Origin: Lachnospiraceae bacterium
Lineage (GTDB): Bacteria > Bacillota > Clostridia > Lachnospirales > Lachnospiraceae
Length of the DNA stretch: 64,000 nucleotides
Direction of reading: 5' to 3'
NCBI GenBank assembly: GCA_017465095.1
Contig: JAFTWX010000055.1
Coordinates: forward strand, 57,262-121,261
Shown: positions 1 to 9,867 of the stretch, in pieces
Numbering within the stretch: position 1 is the first letter of the stretch
How the letters are laid out: every line of letters begins with the position of its first letter
Notes under the pieces: generated by a model
Told to the model about the DNA's origin: nothing
What the model saw: the letters and a program-made list of their open reading frames with translations, nothing else
Database searches by the model: none
Program-made: the position numbers and the translations under genes

Positions 1-1076
1 GTATCCAGCCGGAGCGTAGCGGCTGCGAAGACTGGCTGTGGCATCGCAAATATGTTAAGGCGGATACGATTTATGATGCGGCAAGACGAAACGGGTACGT
101 GACCGCTTCGCTTTTGTGGCCGGTGACGGCAAGGAGCCGGATCCGTTACTGTGTTCCGGAGATTTTTCCGAACCGGAGCTGGCAGAATCAGGTTATGATT
201 TCGGCTGTGAACGGACCGATTCCTTATCAGATAGAACTCCTTAAGAAGTTCGGAGATCAGCTGCAGGGGACGAAACAGCCATTCTTGGACAATTTTGTGA
301 CAGACGCGGCGGAATATACCATTCTTAAATATAATCCGGATTTGTTTCTCATACATTTGACGGATGTGGATACACACCGCCATCTTTACGGGTTGGATGC
401 ACCGAAGGTGCAGGAGGCCCTGCAACGCCACGATGAAAGACTGGGACGCATTTGGGAAGCGCTGGAGGAGACCGGCGACATGGAGAAGACGACGGTGGTT
501 GTTTTGGGCGACCACTGCCAGGTGGATGTGCATACGGTCGTTTATCCGAACTATTATTTGAAGAAAGCCGGATTTATTACATGTAAAGGTGACAAGATAG
601 ATTCGTATGACTTTTATGCGCAGCACTGTGACGGAAGCTGTTATATTTATGCAGGTGATGAGCTTCTGCGGGATATGAAAGACATGTCAAAGGATGAGAG
701 AAAAAGTCTGATGGCGACACTGCGCGCATGTCTTGGGCAGATTCCGGAGGAGATGATTGCGAAAATTGTTTCCCGCAGGGAAGTGAAGCAGATGGGTGCG
801 GATGAAAACTGTGTCTGTATGCTGGAAGCAAAACCGGGGTATTATTTCCAAAATGCTTTTGAAAAACCATATGAGAAGGTGGAAGAAATGACCGGACACC
901 GCATGCGGGCGACACACGGATATACGCCGGATCTGCCGGGATATGAGACATTTTTTATGATGAGCGGATACGGGGCAGAACCGGGGAAATTGCGGGAGGA
1001 GATGCATTTGTACGATGAAGCGCCGATACTTGCGGATATTCTCGGGGTGACGTTGAAAGAAAAGAGCAGCTGTTAA
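1..1076 (+). CDS. Alkaline phosphatase / type I phosphodiesterase family protein (5' partial)
   Basis: The reading frame is open from base 3 to the stop at 1074-1076 (357 residues visible), so the gene begins before the window; an internal GTG at 99 is not the true start. The motifs LTDVDTHRH, LGDHCQVDVH and the late MRATHGYTP carry the Asp/His residues that bind two metals in the nucleotide pyrophosphatase/alkaline phosphatase superfamily. It probably hydrolyses a phosphodiester or phosphomonoester; the substrate cannot be read from sequence. It ends convergently against the DUF4364 gene, the two stop regions overlapping by 4 bases. Confidence 0.8.
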   Translation, partial: IQPERSGCEDWLWHRKYVKADTIYDAARRNGYVTASLLWPVTARSRIRYCVPEIFPNRSWQNQVMISAVNGPIPYQIELLKKFGDQLQGTKQPFLDNFVTDAAEYTILKYNPDLFLIHLTDVDTHRHLYGLDAPKVQEALQRHDERLGRIWEALEETGDMEKTTVVVLGDHCQVDVHTVVYPNYYLKKAGFITCKGDKIDSYDFYAQHCDGSCYIYAGDELLRDMKDMSKDERKSLMATLRACLGQIPEEMIAKIVSRREVKQMGADENCVCMLEAKPGYYFQNAFEKPYEKVEEMTGHRMRATHGYTPDLPGYETFFMMSGYGAEPGKLREEMHLYDEAPILADILGVTLKEKSSC

Positions 1077-1588
1077 AACAGCTGCTCAATTAAATACTGA
1101 TAGATTTCCTGATTTTTACGTTCCCACTTTTCGCAGATGGATGATGCGATTTCTTCGGAAGGGACAGATAATGTTATGTCAACCAATGTCTGATTTTTCT
1201 CCCGTGCGGTCAAATGGGATTTGTAATCGCCGTCAGTTCCTTTATAAAACTCACCGATGACAGACACTTCATTTTTGAGAGACATGGATTTTTCCTTTAA
1301 ATAGGCATCTATGTCTTTTTTGATTTCCGGAGAAATCCGGTTTTCAAAAAACTGTAAGGTGTCTTCCCCTTCCTCGGTGATGTACAGCTGAGTCCGGTTG
1401 CGCACGGTTTTTTCCAAAACCATGTTGCTGTCACAAAGCTGTGCAAAAACTGTCTGCATCGTCATGTAATTGGTGTATTCTCTGTCCAGAATGTAGTCGG
1501 TAATCTGCATCCGTGTCAAAGGGAAGGTTACACGGCCGAGCATATATAGGACAATGAGTTTATATATGGTATGTGGATCCTGTGTCAT
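1073..1588 (-). CDS. DUF4364 family protein
   Basis: 171 residues matching the DUF4364 pattern seen in Clostridia: an N-terminal winged-helix-like part (YKLIVLYMLGRVTFPLTRMQITDYIL) and a C-terminal part ending in a helix-rich tail. It is probably a DNA-binding regulator, but no target is known. It lies 1 base downstream of the radical SAM gene on the same strand and is likely co-transcribed with it. Confidence 0.75.
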   Translation of the reverse strand: MTQDPHTIYKLIVLYMLGRVTFPLTRMQITDYILDREYTNYMTMQTVFAQLCDSNMVLEKTVRNRTQLYITEEGEDTLQFFENRISPEIKKDIDAYLKEKSMSLKNEVSVIGEFYKGTDGDYKSHLTAREKNQTLVDITLSVPSEEIASSICEKWERKNQEIYQYLIEQLF

Positions 1589-1589
1589 G

Positions 1590-2585
1590 TTATTTCCTTT
1601 CTCGTCCCTGATAGTGACCGCCTTCGCGCATCCGGCGGTGCAGGGTGTTCAATGTATCCCATTTATAAAGACTCCACTTTGGTGCAACAAGCAGATCCGC
1701 CGGACCGTCACCGGTTACCCGGTGCAGGACGATGTCCGGATCTAACCGGTCAATGCACTTGATCAAAAGTGAAATATAATGTTCTTTGGTTAGGCAGGCA
1801 AATTTGCCTGCTTCAAATTCTTCTGCCAGGTCTGTGCCTTTCAGAATATGAAGGAGCTGAAGCTTGATGCCGAAAATTCCGCAGGCATTCAAGTAATCAA
1901 TGGTTGCGAGCACATCCCCGTCGTTTTCGCCCGGGAGACCGAGTATGACATGGACAACCACCGGTATCTGCAGGCGGTGGAGATTTTTAATCGCCTCCTC
2001 GAAGCAGGAGAGGGGATATCCTCTGCGGATATATGCAGCGGTTCGCTCGTGCATGGATTGCAGGCCGAGTTCTATCCAGACAAATTTATCCGGAAATTCT
2101 GTCCGGCAGCGGGAAAGAACGTCCAGCACGTCCTCGCCGAGACAATCCGGTCTTGTGGCAATGGAGATTCCGCAGACCGACGGATGGGAAAGTGCTGCGC
2201 TGTACAGTGCGTAAAGTCTTTCCGGTGCATCGTAGGTTCCGGTATAGGCCTGGAAATAGGCAATGTATTTCCGACCGACATTTTTGGAACCAAAGCGGGC
2301 AAGGGCCGCTTCTATCTGCTGAGGGATATTGTTTTCTGTCACGGAGGTGGCAAATTCGCCGCTTCCTCCGGCGGAGCAGAAAATGCATCCCCGGGTACCT
2401 TTGCTTCCGTCCCGGTTCGGGCATGTGAAACCGCCGTCCAAGGCGATTTTGAACACTTTTTCTCCGTATTCTTTTTTTAAGTAAGCGCTGAGACTGTTGT
2501 ATGGTTTGTCCGCCCACTCGTCGCGAATCTGCTGCTCGATGGAAACATGACAGCCTGCAGCGTCTTTTGTCTCTTTATTATTCAT
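1590..2585 (-). CDS. TIGR01212 family radical SAM protein (YhcC-like)
   Basis: 331 residues. Cys55, Cys67 and Cys70 (CPNRDGSKGTRGCIFC) form the cluster-binding triad arranged as in the TIGR01212/Elp3-like radical SAM group, followed by GLQSMHERTAAYIRRG and VHVILGLPGEND, typical of the barrel. Family members are cytosolic [4Fe-4S]/SAM enzymes whose substrate is unknown. It sits 10 bases downstream of the malic enzyme gene, so the two probably share a transcript. Confidence 0.85.
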   Translation of the reverse strand: MNNKETKDAAGCHVSIEQQIRDEWADKPYNSLSAYLKKEYGEKVFKIALDGGFTCPNRDGSKGTRGCIFCSAGGSGEFATSVTENNIPQQIEAALARFGSKNVGRKYIAYFQAYTGTYDAPERLYALYSAALSHPSVCGISIATRPDCLGEDVLDVLSRCRTEFPDKFVWIELGLQSMHERTAAYIRRGYPLSCFEEAIKNLHRLQIPVVVHVILGLPGENDGDVLATIDYLNACGIFGIKLQLLHILKGTDLAEEFEAGKFACLTKEHYISLLIKCIDRLDPDIVLHRVTGDGPADLLVAPKWSLYKWDTLNTLHRRMREGGHYQGRERK

Positions 2586-2595
2586 AAATGCTGTA

Positions 2596-3747
2596 CTATT
2601 TAATCAGTGATTTTACGGCACCGGCGACAACTTCGGCCACCTGCGGGTCAAAAGCTTCCGGCATAATATTGTCTTCGTTTAAATCTTCCGGTTTCACAAG
2701 GGAGGCGATGGCAACGGCTGCGGCCAGTTTCATTTCCTCTGTAATCTGCGGAGCGCGTCCTTCCAAAGCACCTTTGAAGATGCCCGGGAAAGCCACCACG
2801 TTGTTGACCTGATTCGGGAAGTCGGAACGGCCGGTTCCGACGATTCTGGCGCCTGCTGCTTTGGCCTCATCCGGCATAATTTCCGGAACCGGATTGGAAA
2901 GTGCAAAAATAACGGCGTCGCTGTTCATGGAGCGCACCATGTCACCGGTCAATGTGTTCGGAGCGGAGACGCCGATAAAAATATCTGCGCCTTTTACCGC
3001 GTCGGCCAAGGTTCCCGTGATGTTGTCCGGGTTGGTCACCTCCGTCATTTTTTTCTGCATCCAGTTGAGGCGATCGGAATCTTTGGAGACGATTCCCTTG
3101 CTGTTGCACATAATGATATAAGGAAAGCCGTAGGTCAGAAGAAGCTTGGCAATGGCAACGCCGGCGCTTCCTGCACCGTTGATTACGACTTTGCAGTTTT
3201 CTTTTTCTTTGCCGATAACTTTCAGGCTGTTGATAATGCCCGCAAGCACAACGATAGCAGTTCCGTGCTGGTCGTCATGGAACACCGGGATGTCCAGTGT
3301 GGCTTTGAGACGCTCCTCGATTTCAAAACAGCGAGGTGCGCTGATGTCCTCTAAATTGATGCCGCCGTAGTTCGGAGCCAGGTAGGTGATAGTTTTGATG
3401 AGTTCTTCCGTATCCTGGGTATCCAGACAAATCGGAACGGCGTTGACATCACCGAATTCCTTAAAGAGTACGCATTTGCCCTCCATAACCGGCATCGCAG
3501 CGTGCGGACCGATGTTTCCCAAACCGAGAACTGCGCTTCCGTCGGAGATAACTGCGACGGTATTGCTTTTCATCGTGTATTTGTAAGCAGCTTCCTTATC
3601 GTCGGCAATCACTTTGCAAGGCTCGGCCACACCCGGCGTGTAAGCCAGTGACAGAGCTTCCCTTGTGTCAACCTTTACTTTGGAAACTGTGTTCAGTTTT
3701 CCTTTCCATTCTTCGTGGAGCAATAATGCTTTTTCGCTTGTTGTCAT
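2596..3747 (-). CDS. NAD(P)-dependent malic enzyme
   Basis: 383 residues, the usual size of short bacterial malic enzymes, which convert malate to pyruvate and CO2. The N-terminal malic domain holds the catalytic Tyr in SLAYTPGVAEPC and the metal site HDDQHGTA; the C-terminal Rossmann domain has GAGSAGVAIAKLL and SNPVPEIMPDEA. Coenzyme preference cannot be read. The ATG at 3747 has no obvious ribosome binding site within 12 bases, which is unusual here, but alignment with the family supports it. It diverges from rho. Confidence 0.93.
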   Translation of the reverse strand: MTTSEKALLLHEEWKGKLNTVSKVKVDTREALSLAYTPGVAEPCKVIADDKEAAYKYTMKSNTVAVISDGSAVLGLGNIGPHAAMPVMEGKCVLFKEFGDVNAVPICLDTQDTEELIKTITYLAPNYGGINLEDISAPRCFEIEERLKATLDIPVFHDDQHGTAIVVLAGIINSLKVIGKEKENCKVVINGAGSAGVAIAKLLLTYGFPYIIMCNSKGIVSKDSDRLNWMQKKMTEVTNPDNITGTLADAVKGADIFIGVSAPNTLTGDMVRSMNSDAVIFALSNPVPEIMPDEAKAAGARIVGTGRSDFPNQVNNVVAFPGIFKGALEGRAPQITEEMKLAAAVAIASLVKPEDLNEDNIMPEAFDPQVAEVVAGAVKSLIK

Positions 3748-3914
3748 AGTTTTTTGTCGTGGCGCATCTGCAGAAACACCACAGCTCCTTTCTCTCCTAT
3801 ATTTCCGAATATTATGTTTTCAGTATCTACATAATTATATGACTTTTATTCCAGTACAATCATATAACAACATCAAAATCGGTGCAATAATTGTTTTGCA
3901 AAATAAAAAAAGAC

Positions 3915-3943
3915 TTTACTATTTAAAAAGAAGTGTTTATACT
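3915..3943 (+). promoter_or_regulatory. Promoter of rho
   Basis: TTTACT (3915-3920), 17-base spacer, TATACT (3938-3943); 95 bases upstream of the rho start codon. Confidence 0.6.
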
Positions 3944-4038
3944 AAAAATCAGCAAATCAGTAACAGTTCGAGAAAATTCCCATTAACTTAGCTGAATAAG
4001 AACAGATTTTCATAGATGAACAGATAGGAGATTTATGT

Positions 4039-5343
4039 ATGGATGCAAGTATGAGAGAAAAGTATGAATCTTTGGCGCTTTCCGATTTAAAAGAGATTGC
4101 CAAGACAAGAGGCATCAAGGGAGTTTCTACCATGAAAAAATCGGATGTGGTAGAGGCGATGCTCGCAGAGGATGAAAAAAGCAAAATCGATCCTGAGAAG
4201 CTCAGTTCCGACCTTGACAGCGGAATGGAAGCGGCCGGTATTTTGGAGGTTATGCCGGACGGATACGGATTTATCCGAAGTAACAATTATCTTCCGGGTG
4301 AAAACGATGTTTATGTGGCACCGAGCCAGATCCGTAAGTTTGGGTTAAAAACCGGTGATATTATCGTCGGAAATACGAGAGTAAAGACACAGGGCGAGAA
4401 ATTCAGCGCTTTGCTGTATCTGAAAAAAATCAACGGACTCCATCCGTCAGAAATGGCAAAACGTACACATTTTGAAGACATGACACCGATTTTTCCGGAT
4501 GAGAGACTTCGACTTGAAACGGGGGGAGCATCCATTGCCATGCGTATTATGGACCTGCTCAGTCCGGTCGGAAAAGGACAGCGTGGTATGATCGTTTCAC
4601 CGCCTAAGGCAGGTAAGACGACCTTATTAAAAGAAGTCGCCCGTTCGATTAAGGCGAACAACCCGGATATGCACCTGATTATTCTTCTGATTGACGAACG
4701 TCCGGAGGAAGTAACCGACATCAGGGAAGCAATCGAGGGACCGAATGTGGAAGTGGTTTATTCTACATTTGATGAACTTCCGGATCATCATAAGAGAGTT
4801 TCGGAAATGGTAATCGAGAGAGCGAAACGTTTCGTTGAGCTCAAAAAGGATGTGACCATCCTGCTCGACAGTATCACCCGTCTGACCCGCGCATACAATA
4901 TCACGGTTCCGCCAAGCGGACGTACCCTTTCCGGTGGTCTTGACCCGGCGGCGCTCCATATGCCGAAGCGTTTCTTCGGTGCGGCGAGAAACATGCGTGA
5001 GGGAGGAAGCCTTACGATTCTTGCAACTGCGCTGGTAGATACAGGGTCCAAAATGGACGACGTGGTATACGAGGAGTTCAAGGGAACCGGTAACATGGAA
5101 ATGATCCTTGACCGCAAACTTTCTGAAAAGAGAGTATTCCCGGCTATTGATATTCCGAAATCCGGTACGCGAAGAGAAGATCTGCTTCTTACAGAGGATG
5201 AACTGCAGGCGGTGAGCATTATGCGCCGTGCGCTGAACAGCATGAAGCCGGACGAAGCGGTGGAAAAGATTCTCGATATGTTTGTTCGTACCAAGAACAA
5301 TGCGGAATTTGTCAAGATGGTACAGAAGATTAAATTTATTTAG
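4039..5343 (+). CDS. rho: Transcription termination factor Rho
   Basis: 434 residues. Domains in order: Rho_N helical domain ([15 protein letters not shown], about residues 10-45), cold-shock-like RNA-binding domain ([19 protein letters not shown], about 70-115), and a hexameric RNA-translocase ATPase with Walker [12 protein letters not shown] (about 190-200) and Walker [12 protein letters not shown]. Rho unwinds transcripts and releases RNA polymerase. AGGAG 8 bases before the ATG supports the start. The downstream order L31-DUF1385-prmC-prfA is conserved in Firmicutes. Confidence 0.97.
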   Translation: MDASMREKYESLALSDLKEIAKTRGIKGVSTMKKSDVVEAMLAEDEKSKIDPEKLSSDLDSGMEAAGILEVMPDGYGFIRSNNYLPGENDVYVAPSQIRKFGLKTGDIIVGNTRVKTQGEKFSALLYLKKINGLHPSEMAKRTHFEDMTPIFPDERLRLETGGASIAMRIMDLLSPVGKGQRGMIVSPPKAGKTTLLKEVARSIKANNPDMHLIILLIDERPEEVTDIREAIEGPNVEVVYSTFDELPDHHKRVSEMVIERAKRFVELKKDVTILLDSITRLTRAYNITVPPSGRTLSGGLDPAALHMPKRFFGAARNMREGGSLTILATALVDTGSKMDDVVYEEFKGTGNMEMILDRKLSEKRVFPAIDIPKSGTRREDLLLTEDELQAVSIMRRALNSMKPDEAVEKILDMFVRTKNNAEFVKMVQKIKFI

Positions 5344-5365
5344 AAAAATTTCTTGTAAAAAAGTC

Positions 5366-5394
5366 TTGCCATACCCAAAACGCTGTGATACAAT
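5366..5394 (+). promoter_or_regulatory. Promoter of rpmE
   Basis: TTGCCA (5366-5371), 17-base spacer, TACAAT (5389-5394), in the rho-rpmE gap; leaves a leader of about 55 bases before the L31 ATG. Confidence 0.65.
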
Positions 5395-5456
5395 GTAAAA
5401 GCTGTTTATGTAAAGACGTAAAACGTAAAGATAATTCATATAGAGAGGTGAAAAAA

Positions 5457-5663
5457 ATGAAAGAAGGAATCCATCCAAATTATAATCAGGCAACAGTAAC
5501 ATGCAACTGTGGAAACACATTCGTGACAGGTTCTACAAAAGAATCAATCCACGTTGAAATCTGTTCAAAATGCCATTCATTCTACACAGGCCAGCAGAAA
5601 TCAGCAAGAGCAGATGGACGTATTGATAAGTTCAATAAGAAATACGGCGTTGTTAGCAAATAA
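5457..5663 (+). CDS. rpmE: 50S ribosomal protein L31 (zinc-binding C+ form)
   Basis: 68 residues beginning [19 protein letters not shown]. The CNCG and CSKCH pairs are the zinc ligands of the C+ form of L31. The ATG at 5457 follows an AGAGAGGTG ribosome binding site; the frame is open further upstream (to 5385) but that part lacks family similarity. A strong terminator follows directly. Confidence 0.96.
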   Translation: MKEGIHPNYNQATVTCNCGNTFVTGSTKESIHVEICSKCHSFYTGQQKSARADGRIDKFNKKYGVVSK

Positions 5664-5673
5664 TGTGACGAAA

Positions 5674-5708
5674 AAGGTTGAGATTTCTTATCTCAACCTT
5701 ATTTTTTT
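5674..5708 (+). terminator. Rho-independent terminator after rpmE
   Basis: Perfect 11-bp stem AAGGTTGAGAT / ATCTCAACCTT with a 5-base loop, followed by A and seven T. Confidence 0.93.
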
Positions 5709-5759
5709 ACAAATGTTTCAGTGAAGAAACTTTTATGACAAACAGGAGCTGAGGTAAAA

Positions 5760-6815
5760 ATGGCAAAAAAGGCAAGTGACCATTACTGCGGAATCGGAGG
5801 TCAGGCGGTACTTGAGGGCATCATGATGAAAAACAAAGATGTCTACGCTGTGGCTGTCCGGAAACCGGACGGAAAAATAGAAGTGAAAAAAGAAGAGTAT
5901 AAGGGAAAAGCGGACAGTAAGTGGAAACAACTTCCGTTTATTCGCGGTGTGTTCAATTTTGTGGACTCTCTTGTGCTCGGAATGAAGTGTCTGACGTATT
6001 CGGCGTCCTTCTACGAGGAGGAAGATGTGCAGGAAGACAGTGCGCTTGACAAGGCTGCGGGCAAACTGTTCGGCGAGAAAGCAGAAGATGTCTTCATGGG
6101 ACTGACCGTAGCATTTTCTATTGTTATGGCGGTAGCGCTTTTTATGGTTCTTCCTTATTTTTTGGCGGAGCTTCTTTCCAAGGTAGTGGCAAACGATACG
6201 TTGCTTGCGCTTTTTGAAGGAATTATCCGAATCCTTATTTTCCTTTCCTATGTGGTGTTGATTTCGCTTATGAAAGATATTCATCGTGTGTATCAGTATC
6301 ACGGGGCAGAGCATAAGTGTATCAACTGTCTGGAAAAGGGAAGAATTTTAAATGTTGAAAATGTGCGGAAAAGTTCACGCCAGCACAAACGTTGCGGAAC
6401 CAGTTTCCTGTTGTTTGTTGTATTTATCAGTGTGATTCTTTTCTTCTTTATAAGAGTGGATCAGCCGGTACTCAGATTGGTGGTGCGTCTGGCATTGATT
6501 CCTGTCATTGCGGGAATTTCTTATGAGATTATCCGTCTTGCGGGAAAGACCAACAATATTTTTGTGCGTATTATTTCCGCACCGGGAATGTGGCTTCAGA
6601 AATTGACGACCAAAGAGCCGGACGATGACATGATCGAGGTGGCTATCGCAGCTATCGAGGCTGTGTTTGACTGGAAAGAATATTTCAAGACCGAATTCGG
6701 TTATGATGTAGATGATGCCCGGAAGGTTTCCGCAAAATCGCAGAAGATTGCCGAGGAACTGAAGGCAGAAGAAGTAGCTGAGCCGGAAACTGCCGATGAG
6801 CAGGAAGAGTCATGA
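5760..6815 (+). CDS. DUF1385 family membrane protein (YqhQ-like)
   Basis: 351 residues with the DUF1385 hallmarks GGQAVLEGIMMKN near the N-terminus and VYQYHGAEHKCINC in the middle, plus about four hydrophobic segments (roughly 115-140, 150-180, 205-225, 235-255). Function is unknown. GGAGCTGAGG precedes the ATG. Its stop overlaps the prmC start (ATGA), so translation is probably coupled. Confidence 0.9.
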   Translation: MAKKASDHYCGIGGQAVLEGIMMKNKDVYAVAVRKPDGKIEVKKEEYKGKADSKWKQLPFIRGVFNFVDSLVLGMKCLTYSASFYEEEDVQEDSALDKAAGKLFGEKAEDVFMGLTVAFSIVMAVALFMVLPYFLAELLSKVVANDTLLALFEGIIRILIFLSYVVLISLMKDIHRVYQYHGAEHKCINCLEKGRILNVENVRKSSRQHKRCGTSFLLFVVFISVILFFFIRVDQPVLRLVVRLALIPVIAGISYEIIRLAGKTNNIFVRIISAPGMWLQKLTTKEPDDDMIEVAIAAIEAVFDWKEYFKTEFGYDVDDARKVSAKSQKIAEELKAEEVAEPETADEQEES

Positions 6816-7657
6816 GATACGCTGATTTATATGCACAGGGGAAATGTGCTTTAGAGAAGGCGGAGATTGCAGAGGCGGCGCTGGATGCAAGACTTCTCCT
6901 TGAGTATGTCTGCGAGACGGACCGGACAACACTTTTTGCCCATCCGGAGAAGGACGTTAGCATAGAGCAACAAGAGCGTTTTGAAAAATTGATTGCAAAG
7001 CGCAGTACGCATATTCCGCTGCAACATTTGACGGGTGAGCAGGACTTTATGGGACTTACCTTTACGGTAAATGAACATGTACTGATTCCGAGACAGGATA
7101 CAGAGATTTTGGTGGAAGAAGTGATGCGGGATTTGCATGACGGGGTGCACATTTTAGATATGTGTACGGGCTCCGGTTGCATACTGCTAAGTCTTTTGCA
7201 TTATTCCAACGATACGACCGGTGTGGGAGCCGATTTATCCGGGGAGGCGCTGAAGGTAGCGCAGGCTAACGCCGAGAGGCTCGGAATGGCAGAACGTGTG
7301 CAGTTTGTGCACAGTGATCTGTTTGAGGCGATTGACGAGACGTTTGATATCATTGTTTCCAATCCGCCGTATATCCGCACGGATGTCATTGAGACACTGA
7401 TGCCGGAGGTGCGTGACCACGACCCTCGCATGGCGCTGGACGGGACTGCGGACGGACTTTATTTTTACCGCAGAATCATAGAAGAATCAAAAAAATACTT
7501 AAAGAGAGGCGGACAGCTTTTCTTTGAGATAGGCCATGATCAGGCGGAGGATGTAGTTACCCTCATGCAACATCATGGATATAAAGAGATGGAAGTAAAA
7601 AAGGATTACGCCGGACTCGACCGCGTCGTTTACGGTACATTCTTAGGAGGAAAATAA
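6812..7657 (+). CDS. prmC: Peptide chain release factor N5-glutamine methyltransferase
   Basis: 281 residues. The SAM-binding motif [15 protein letters not shown] and the substrate-glutamine motif NPPYI identify PrmC (HemK), which methylates the GGQ glutamine of release factors. Its placement one base before prfA, its substrate gene, supports this. Start overlaps the DUF1385 stop. Confidence 0.95.
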   Translation: MRYADLYAQGKCALEKAEIAEAALDARLLLEYVCETDRTTLFAHPEKDVSIEQQERFEKLIAKRSTHIPLQHLTGEQDFMGLTFTVNEHVLIPRQDTEILVEEVMRDLHDGVHILDMCTGSGCILLSLLHYSNDTTGVGADLSGEALKVAQANAERLGMAERVQFVHSDLFEAIDETFDIIVSNPPYIRTDVIETLMPEVRDHDPRMALDGTADGLYFYRRIIEESKKYLKRGGQLFFEIGHDQAEDVVTLMQHHGYKEMEVKKDYAGLDRVVYGTFLGGK

Positions 7658-7658
7658 G

Positions 7659-8735
7659 ATGTTTGACAAATTGGAAGATTTAGTACATCGTTTTGAGGAC
7701 ATTATGTTCGAGCTCAGCTCACCGGGCATTGCGGATGACCAGAAGCGTTTCCGTTCCCTGATGAAGGAGCAGAGTGATCTGACACCGATTGTTGAGGCGT
7801 ACAAAGAGTATAAGGGATGCAAAGAGACCATCGACGACAGTCTTTCCATGCTGGAGGAAGAGTCCGATGAAGATATGCGCGAAATGCTCAAGGAAGAGTT
7901 GAACGATGCAAAGAAGCGTGTGGAAGAACTGGAAAATGAGCTCAAGATTCTGCTTCTGCCGAAGGACCCGAACGACGACAAGAACGTTATCGTAGAAATC
8001 CGTGCAGGCGCCGGCGGAGATGAGGCTGCACTTTTTGCAGCGGAAATCTATCGTATGTATGTACATTATGCGGAAGGCCGTCGCTGGAAAGTAGAGACGA
8101 TGGAAATGGAAGAAATCGGAATCGGCGGTATGAAGTCTGTTACCTTCATGGTAACCGGACAGGGCGCTTATTCTGTTCTCAAATATGAGTCCGGTGTACA
8201 CCGCGTACAGCGTGTTCCGGAGACAGAATCCGGCGGACGTATCCATACCTCCACCATCACTGTAGCCGTGATGCCTGAGGCGGAGGAAGTGGACGTAGTT
8301 ATCGATGAAAAGGATATCCGTATCGATGTATGTCGTGCATCCGGATCGGGCGGACAGTGTGTCAACACGACCGACTCTGCAGTTCGACTGACCCATATGC
8401 CGACCGGTATCGTAATTTACAGCCAGACAGAAAAATCACAGATTCAGAACAAGGCGAAGGCTTACGCGCTCCTGCGTACCAAACTGTACGATTTAGAGCA
8501 GCAGAAAGCCCACGACGCGGAAGCTGAGTTGCGCCGAAGCCAGGTCGGAACCGGTGACCGCTCTGAGAAAATCAGAACCTACAACTTCCCGCAGGGCCGT
8601 GTGACAGATCACAGAATTAATCTTACTTTGTATAAATTGGATAAGATTATGAACGGTGATATCCAGGAGATTATCGATGCTTGTATCGCAGCGGACCAGG
8701 CAGCGAAGTTAAGCCGCATGCAAAATGAAGGCTAA
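7659..8735 (+). CDS. prfA: Peptide chain release factor 1, C-terminus replaced by element insertion
   Basis: 358 residues. The catalytic loop reads [18 protein letters not shown]; the PxT codon-recognition tripeptide appears as PET in [20 protein letters not shown] precedes the ATG. The last codons come from the adjoining integrative element: after AADQAAKL the protein ends SRMQNEG, whereas the displaced chromosomal end at about 28.8 kb reads QAAKLLKMNEN then stop. The change is confined to the dispensable tail, so the gene should be functional. Confidence 0.96.
   Translation: MFDKLEDLVHRFEDIMFELSSPGIADDQKRFRSLMKEQSDLTPIVEAYKEYKGCKETIDDSLSMLEEESDEDMREMLKEELNDAKKRVEELENELKILLLPKDPNDDKNVIVEIRAGAGGDEAALFAAEIYRMYVHYAEGRRWKVETMEMEEIGIGGMKSVTFMVTGQGAYSVLKYESGVHRVQRVPETESGGRIHTSTITVAVMPEAEEVDVVIDEKDIRIDVCRASGSGGQCVNTTDSAVRLTHMPTGIVIYSQTEKSQIQNKAKAYALLRTKLYDLEQQKAHDAEAELRRSQVGTGDRSEKIRTYNFPQGRVTDHRINLTLYKLDKIMNGDIQEIIDACIAADQAAKLSRMQNEG
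8697..8710 (+). repeat. attL core at the 3' end of prfA
   Basis: CAGGCAGCGAAGTT. It matches 13 of 14 bases with 28775-28788 at the far end of the AT-rich segment, in the same orientation and the same codon phase of prfA. Read as the crossover site of the serine recombinase. Confidence 0.8.
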
Positions 8736-8798
8736 AAGCCTTGAATTTGCTGGGTTTCTTGAAAAATCGGATGTGACAGAAAAACAATAAAAATATGA

Positions 8799-8843
8799 AA
8801 AAGACGGGTTTGGACATATGTCCTTGCTCGTCTTTTCTTTTTT
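8799..8843 (+). terminator. Terminator downstream of prfA
   Basis: AAAAGACG pairs with CGTCTTTT around an inner GGACATATGTCC palindrome, followed by CTTTTTT. It lies on the element side of attL, so the element supplies a new terminator for the prfA operon. Confidence 0.8.
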
Positions 8844-8919
8844 GGGTGGGTTTGGATGCACTGTCATCCCCCATTTAGGTGTCTTGGATGTATGTATAGC
8901 TCCTATGTTGTTTAAATAA

Positions 8920-9489
8920 TCATTCTTCTATTTCTAAATGTTCAGTGTTATATTCAGGGGCATTTTGTAGCCGTAGGAGTGCTGTTGTTAATTGAAGCAT
9001 GGCACTTCTTTCTTTTGCAGATAACAAATCATACAACTTATCTATAGAATTTACTTGGTCAGAATATTTGCTTACAAGGTTAGTAGCACGTTCTAATCCT
9101 TCTTCTGTTAAATATTTTTTGAATTCTTTTTCATCAATTTCAAGTGCTTGTGCAATGAAAGCTAACAGGTTGAGTTTTTTCTTGGAGGTCTGAGTGTTTC
9201 GTTGTTTTATTTTATAGTATGTATCTGTAGATAATGTGGCATCTTCTTCATAGTCCTCAGAGTAAAGAATATCATTTACCCTATTACACACATCAGAATC
9301 AGAGAGGTTTAGTTCCTTTTGGCGTTGATTAATTAGATTAGCAATGTCAAAAGGTTTATAACCTTTTGGTGGTAGTTCTTCATATGTGGCAAGAGATTTA
9401 AAGGTATCAATAACTATGCGCTGATACTCATAAGTAAGTTGTTTGAATAATTCTAGGAAATTTTCTTTTATAGTAGCTGTTTCTGACAT
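8920..9489 (-). CDS. Helix-turn-helix regulator at the left end of the element
   Basis: 189 residues. Residues about 47-120 look like an extended XRE-type HTH (FDIANLINQRQKELNLSDSD, then TDTYYKIKQR, then LNLLAFIAQAL); the rest is helical. AAGGAGG lies before the ATG. The promoter upstream overlaps a 12-bp palindrome (9534-9545), suggesting autoregulation. It is the first gene inside the element and is transcribed toward attL, so it is a plausible control gene for excision or replication. Confidence 0.65.
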   Translation of the reverse strand: MSETATIKENFLELFKQLTYEYQRIVIDTFKSLATYEELPPKGYKPFDIANLINQRQKELNLSDSDVCNRVNDILYSEDYEEDATLSTDTYYKIKQRNTQTSKKKLNLLAFIAQALEIDEKEFKKYLTEEGLERATNLVSKYSDQVNSIDKLYDLLSAKERSAMLQLTTALLRLQNAPEYNTEHLEIEE

Positions 9490-9530
9490 GGATTGCCTCC
9501 TTAATACCCCTAGATGTTATTTGTGTATTT

Positions 9531-9545
9531 ATTATATCATGATAT
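9531..9545 (-). promoter_or_regulatory. -10 box with palindromic operator for the 8920-9489 regulator
   Basis: On the minus strand TATAAT (9536-9531) overlaps the perfect palindrome ATATCATGATAT (9534-9545). No convincing -35 box was found at 17 bases. Inferred autoregulatory operator. Confidence 0.45.
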
Positions 9546-9563
9546 TTTTTGTTTAACAGCAAA

Positions 9564-9641
9564 ATCCTACAATCCTACAAAAAAAGACAGGAGAGGATGC
9601 AGCTAGGAATAAAGAATTGGACAAACAAAATTCTAGATTGT
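9564..9641 (+). repeat. Long direct repeat, copy 1
   Basis: Begins ATCCTACAATCCTAC and ends TCTAGATTGTC; a diverged copy of about 78 bases lies 139 bases downstream. Both copies sit just upstream of the DUF927 gene. Within each, ATCCTAC is itself doubled. Could be an iteron-like replication or regulatory site. Confidence 0.6.
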
Positions 9642-9702
9642 CCAATACAAAAAAACTTAATTGCTGTAGAGTTAGGATATACTGGTAAACCAGAAAATTC
9701 AA

Positions 9703-9781
9703 ATCCTACAATCCTACCCCAAGAGACAAGAGAGGATGAAATTAGGAGCAAAGAGTAGGACAAAAGAAAATTTAGATTGTC
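9703..9781 (+). repeat. Long direct repeat, copy 2
   Basis: Same order of blocks as copy 1: ATCCTACAATCCTAC, then AGAGAGGATG, TAGGA, GGACAAA and TTAGATTGTC. The 9490-9867 gap holds this pair and the ribosome binding site of the DUF927 gene; an overlapping 69-codon frame here is judged noncoding. Confidence 0.6.
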
Positions 9782-9867
9782 AATGCGATGAAATATATGG
9801 ATATTGTAGTATGGCAGTGGCAGGAAAAAATACAACATTTTCATAAAGTGCTAGGGAGGTTATTTGT

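Noticed and set aside
4627..5520. A 297-codon minus-strand frame across rho
   Set aside because: It is a mirror of the rho coding strand with no family similarity; rho is unambiguous.
9549..9758. Plus-strand frame of 69 codons before the DUF927 gene
   Set aside because: It falls across the two direct repeats, has no ribosome binding site and starts inside the -10/operator region of the divergent regulator.
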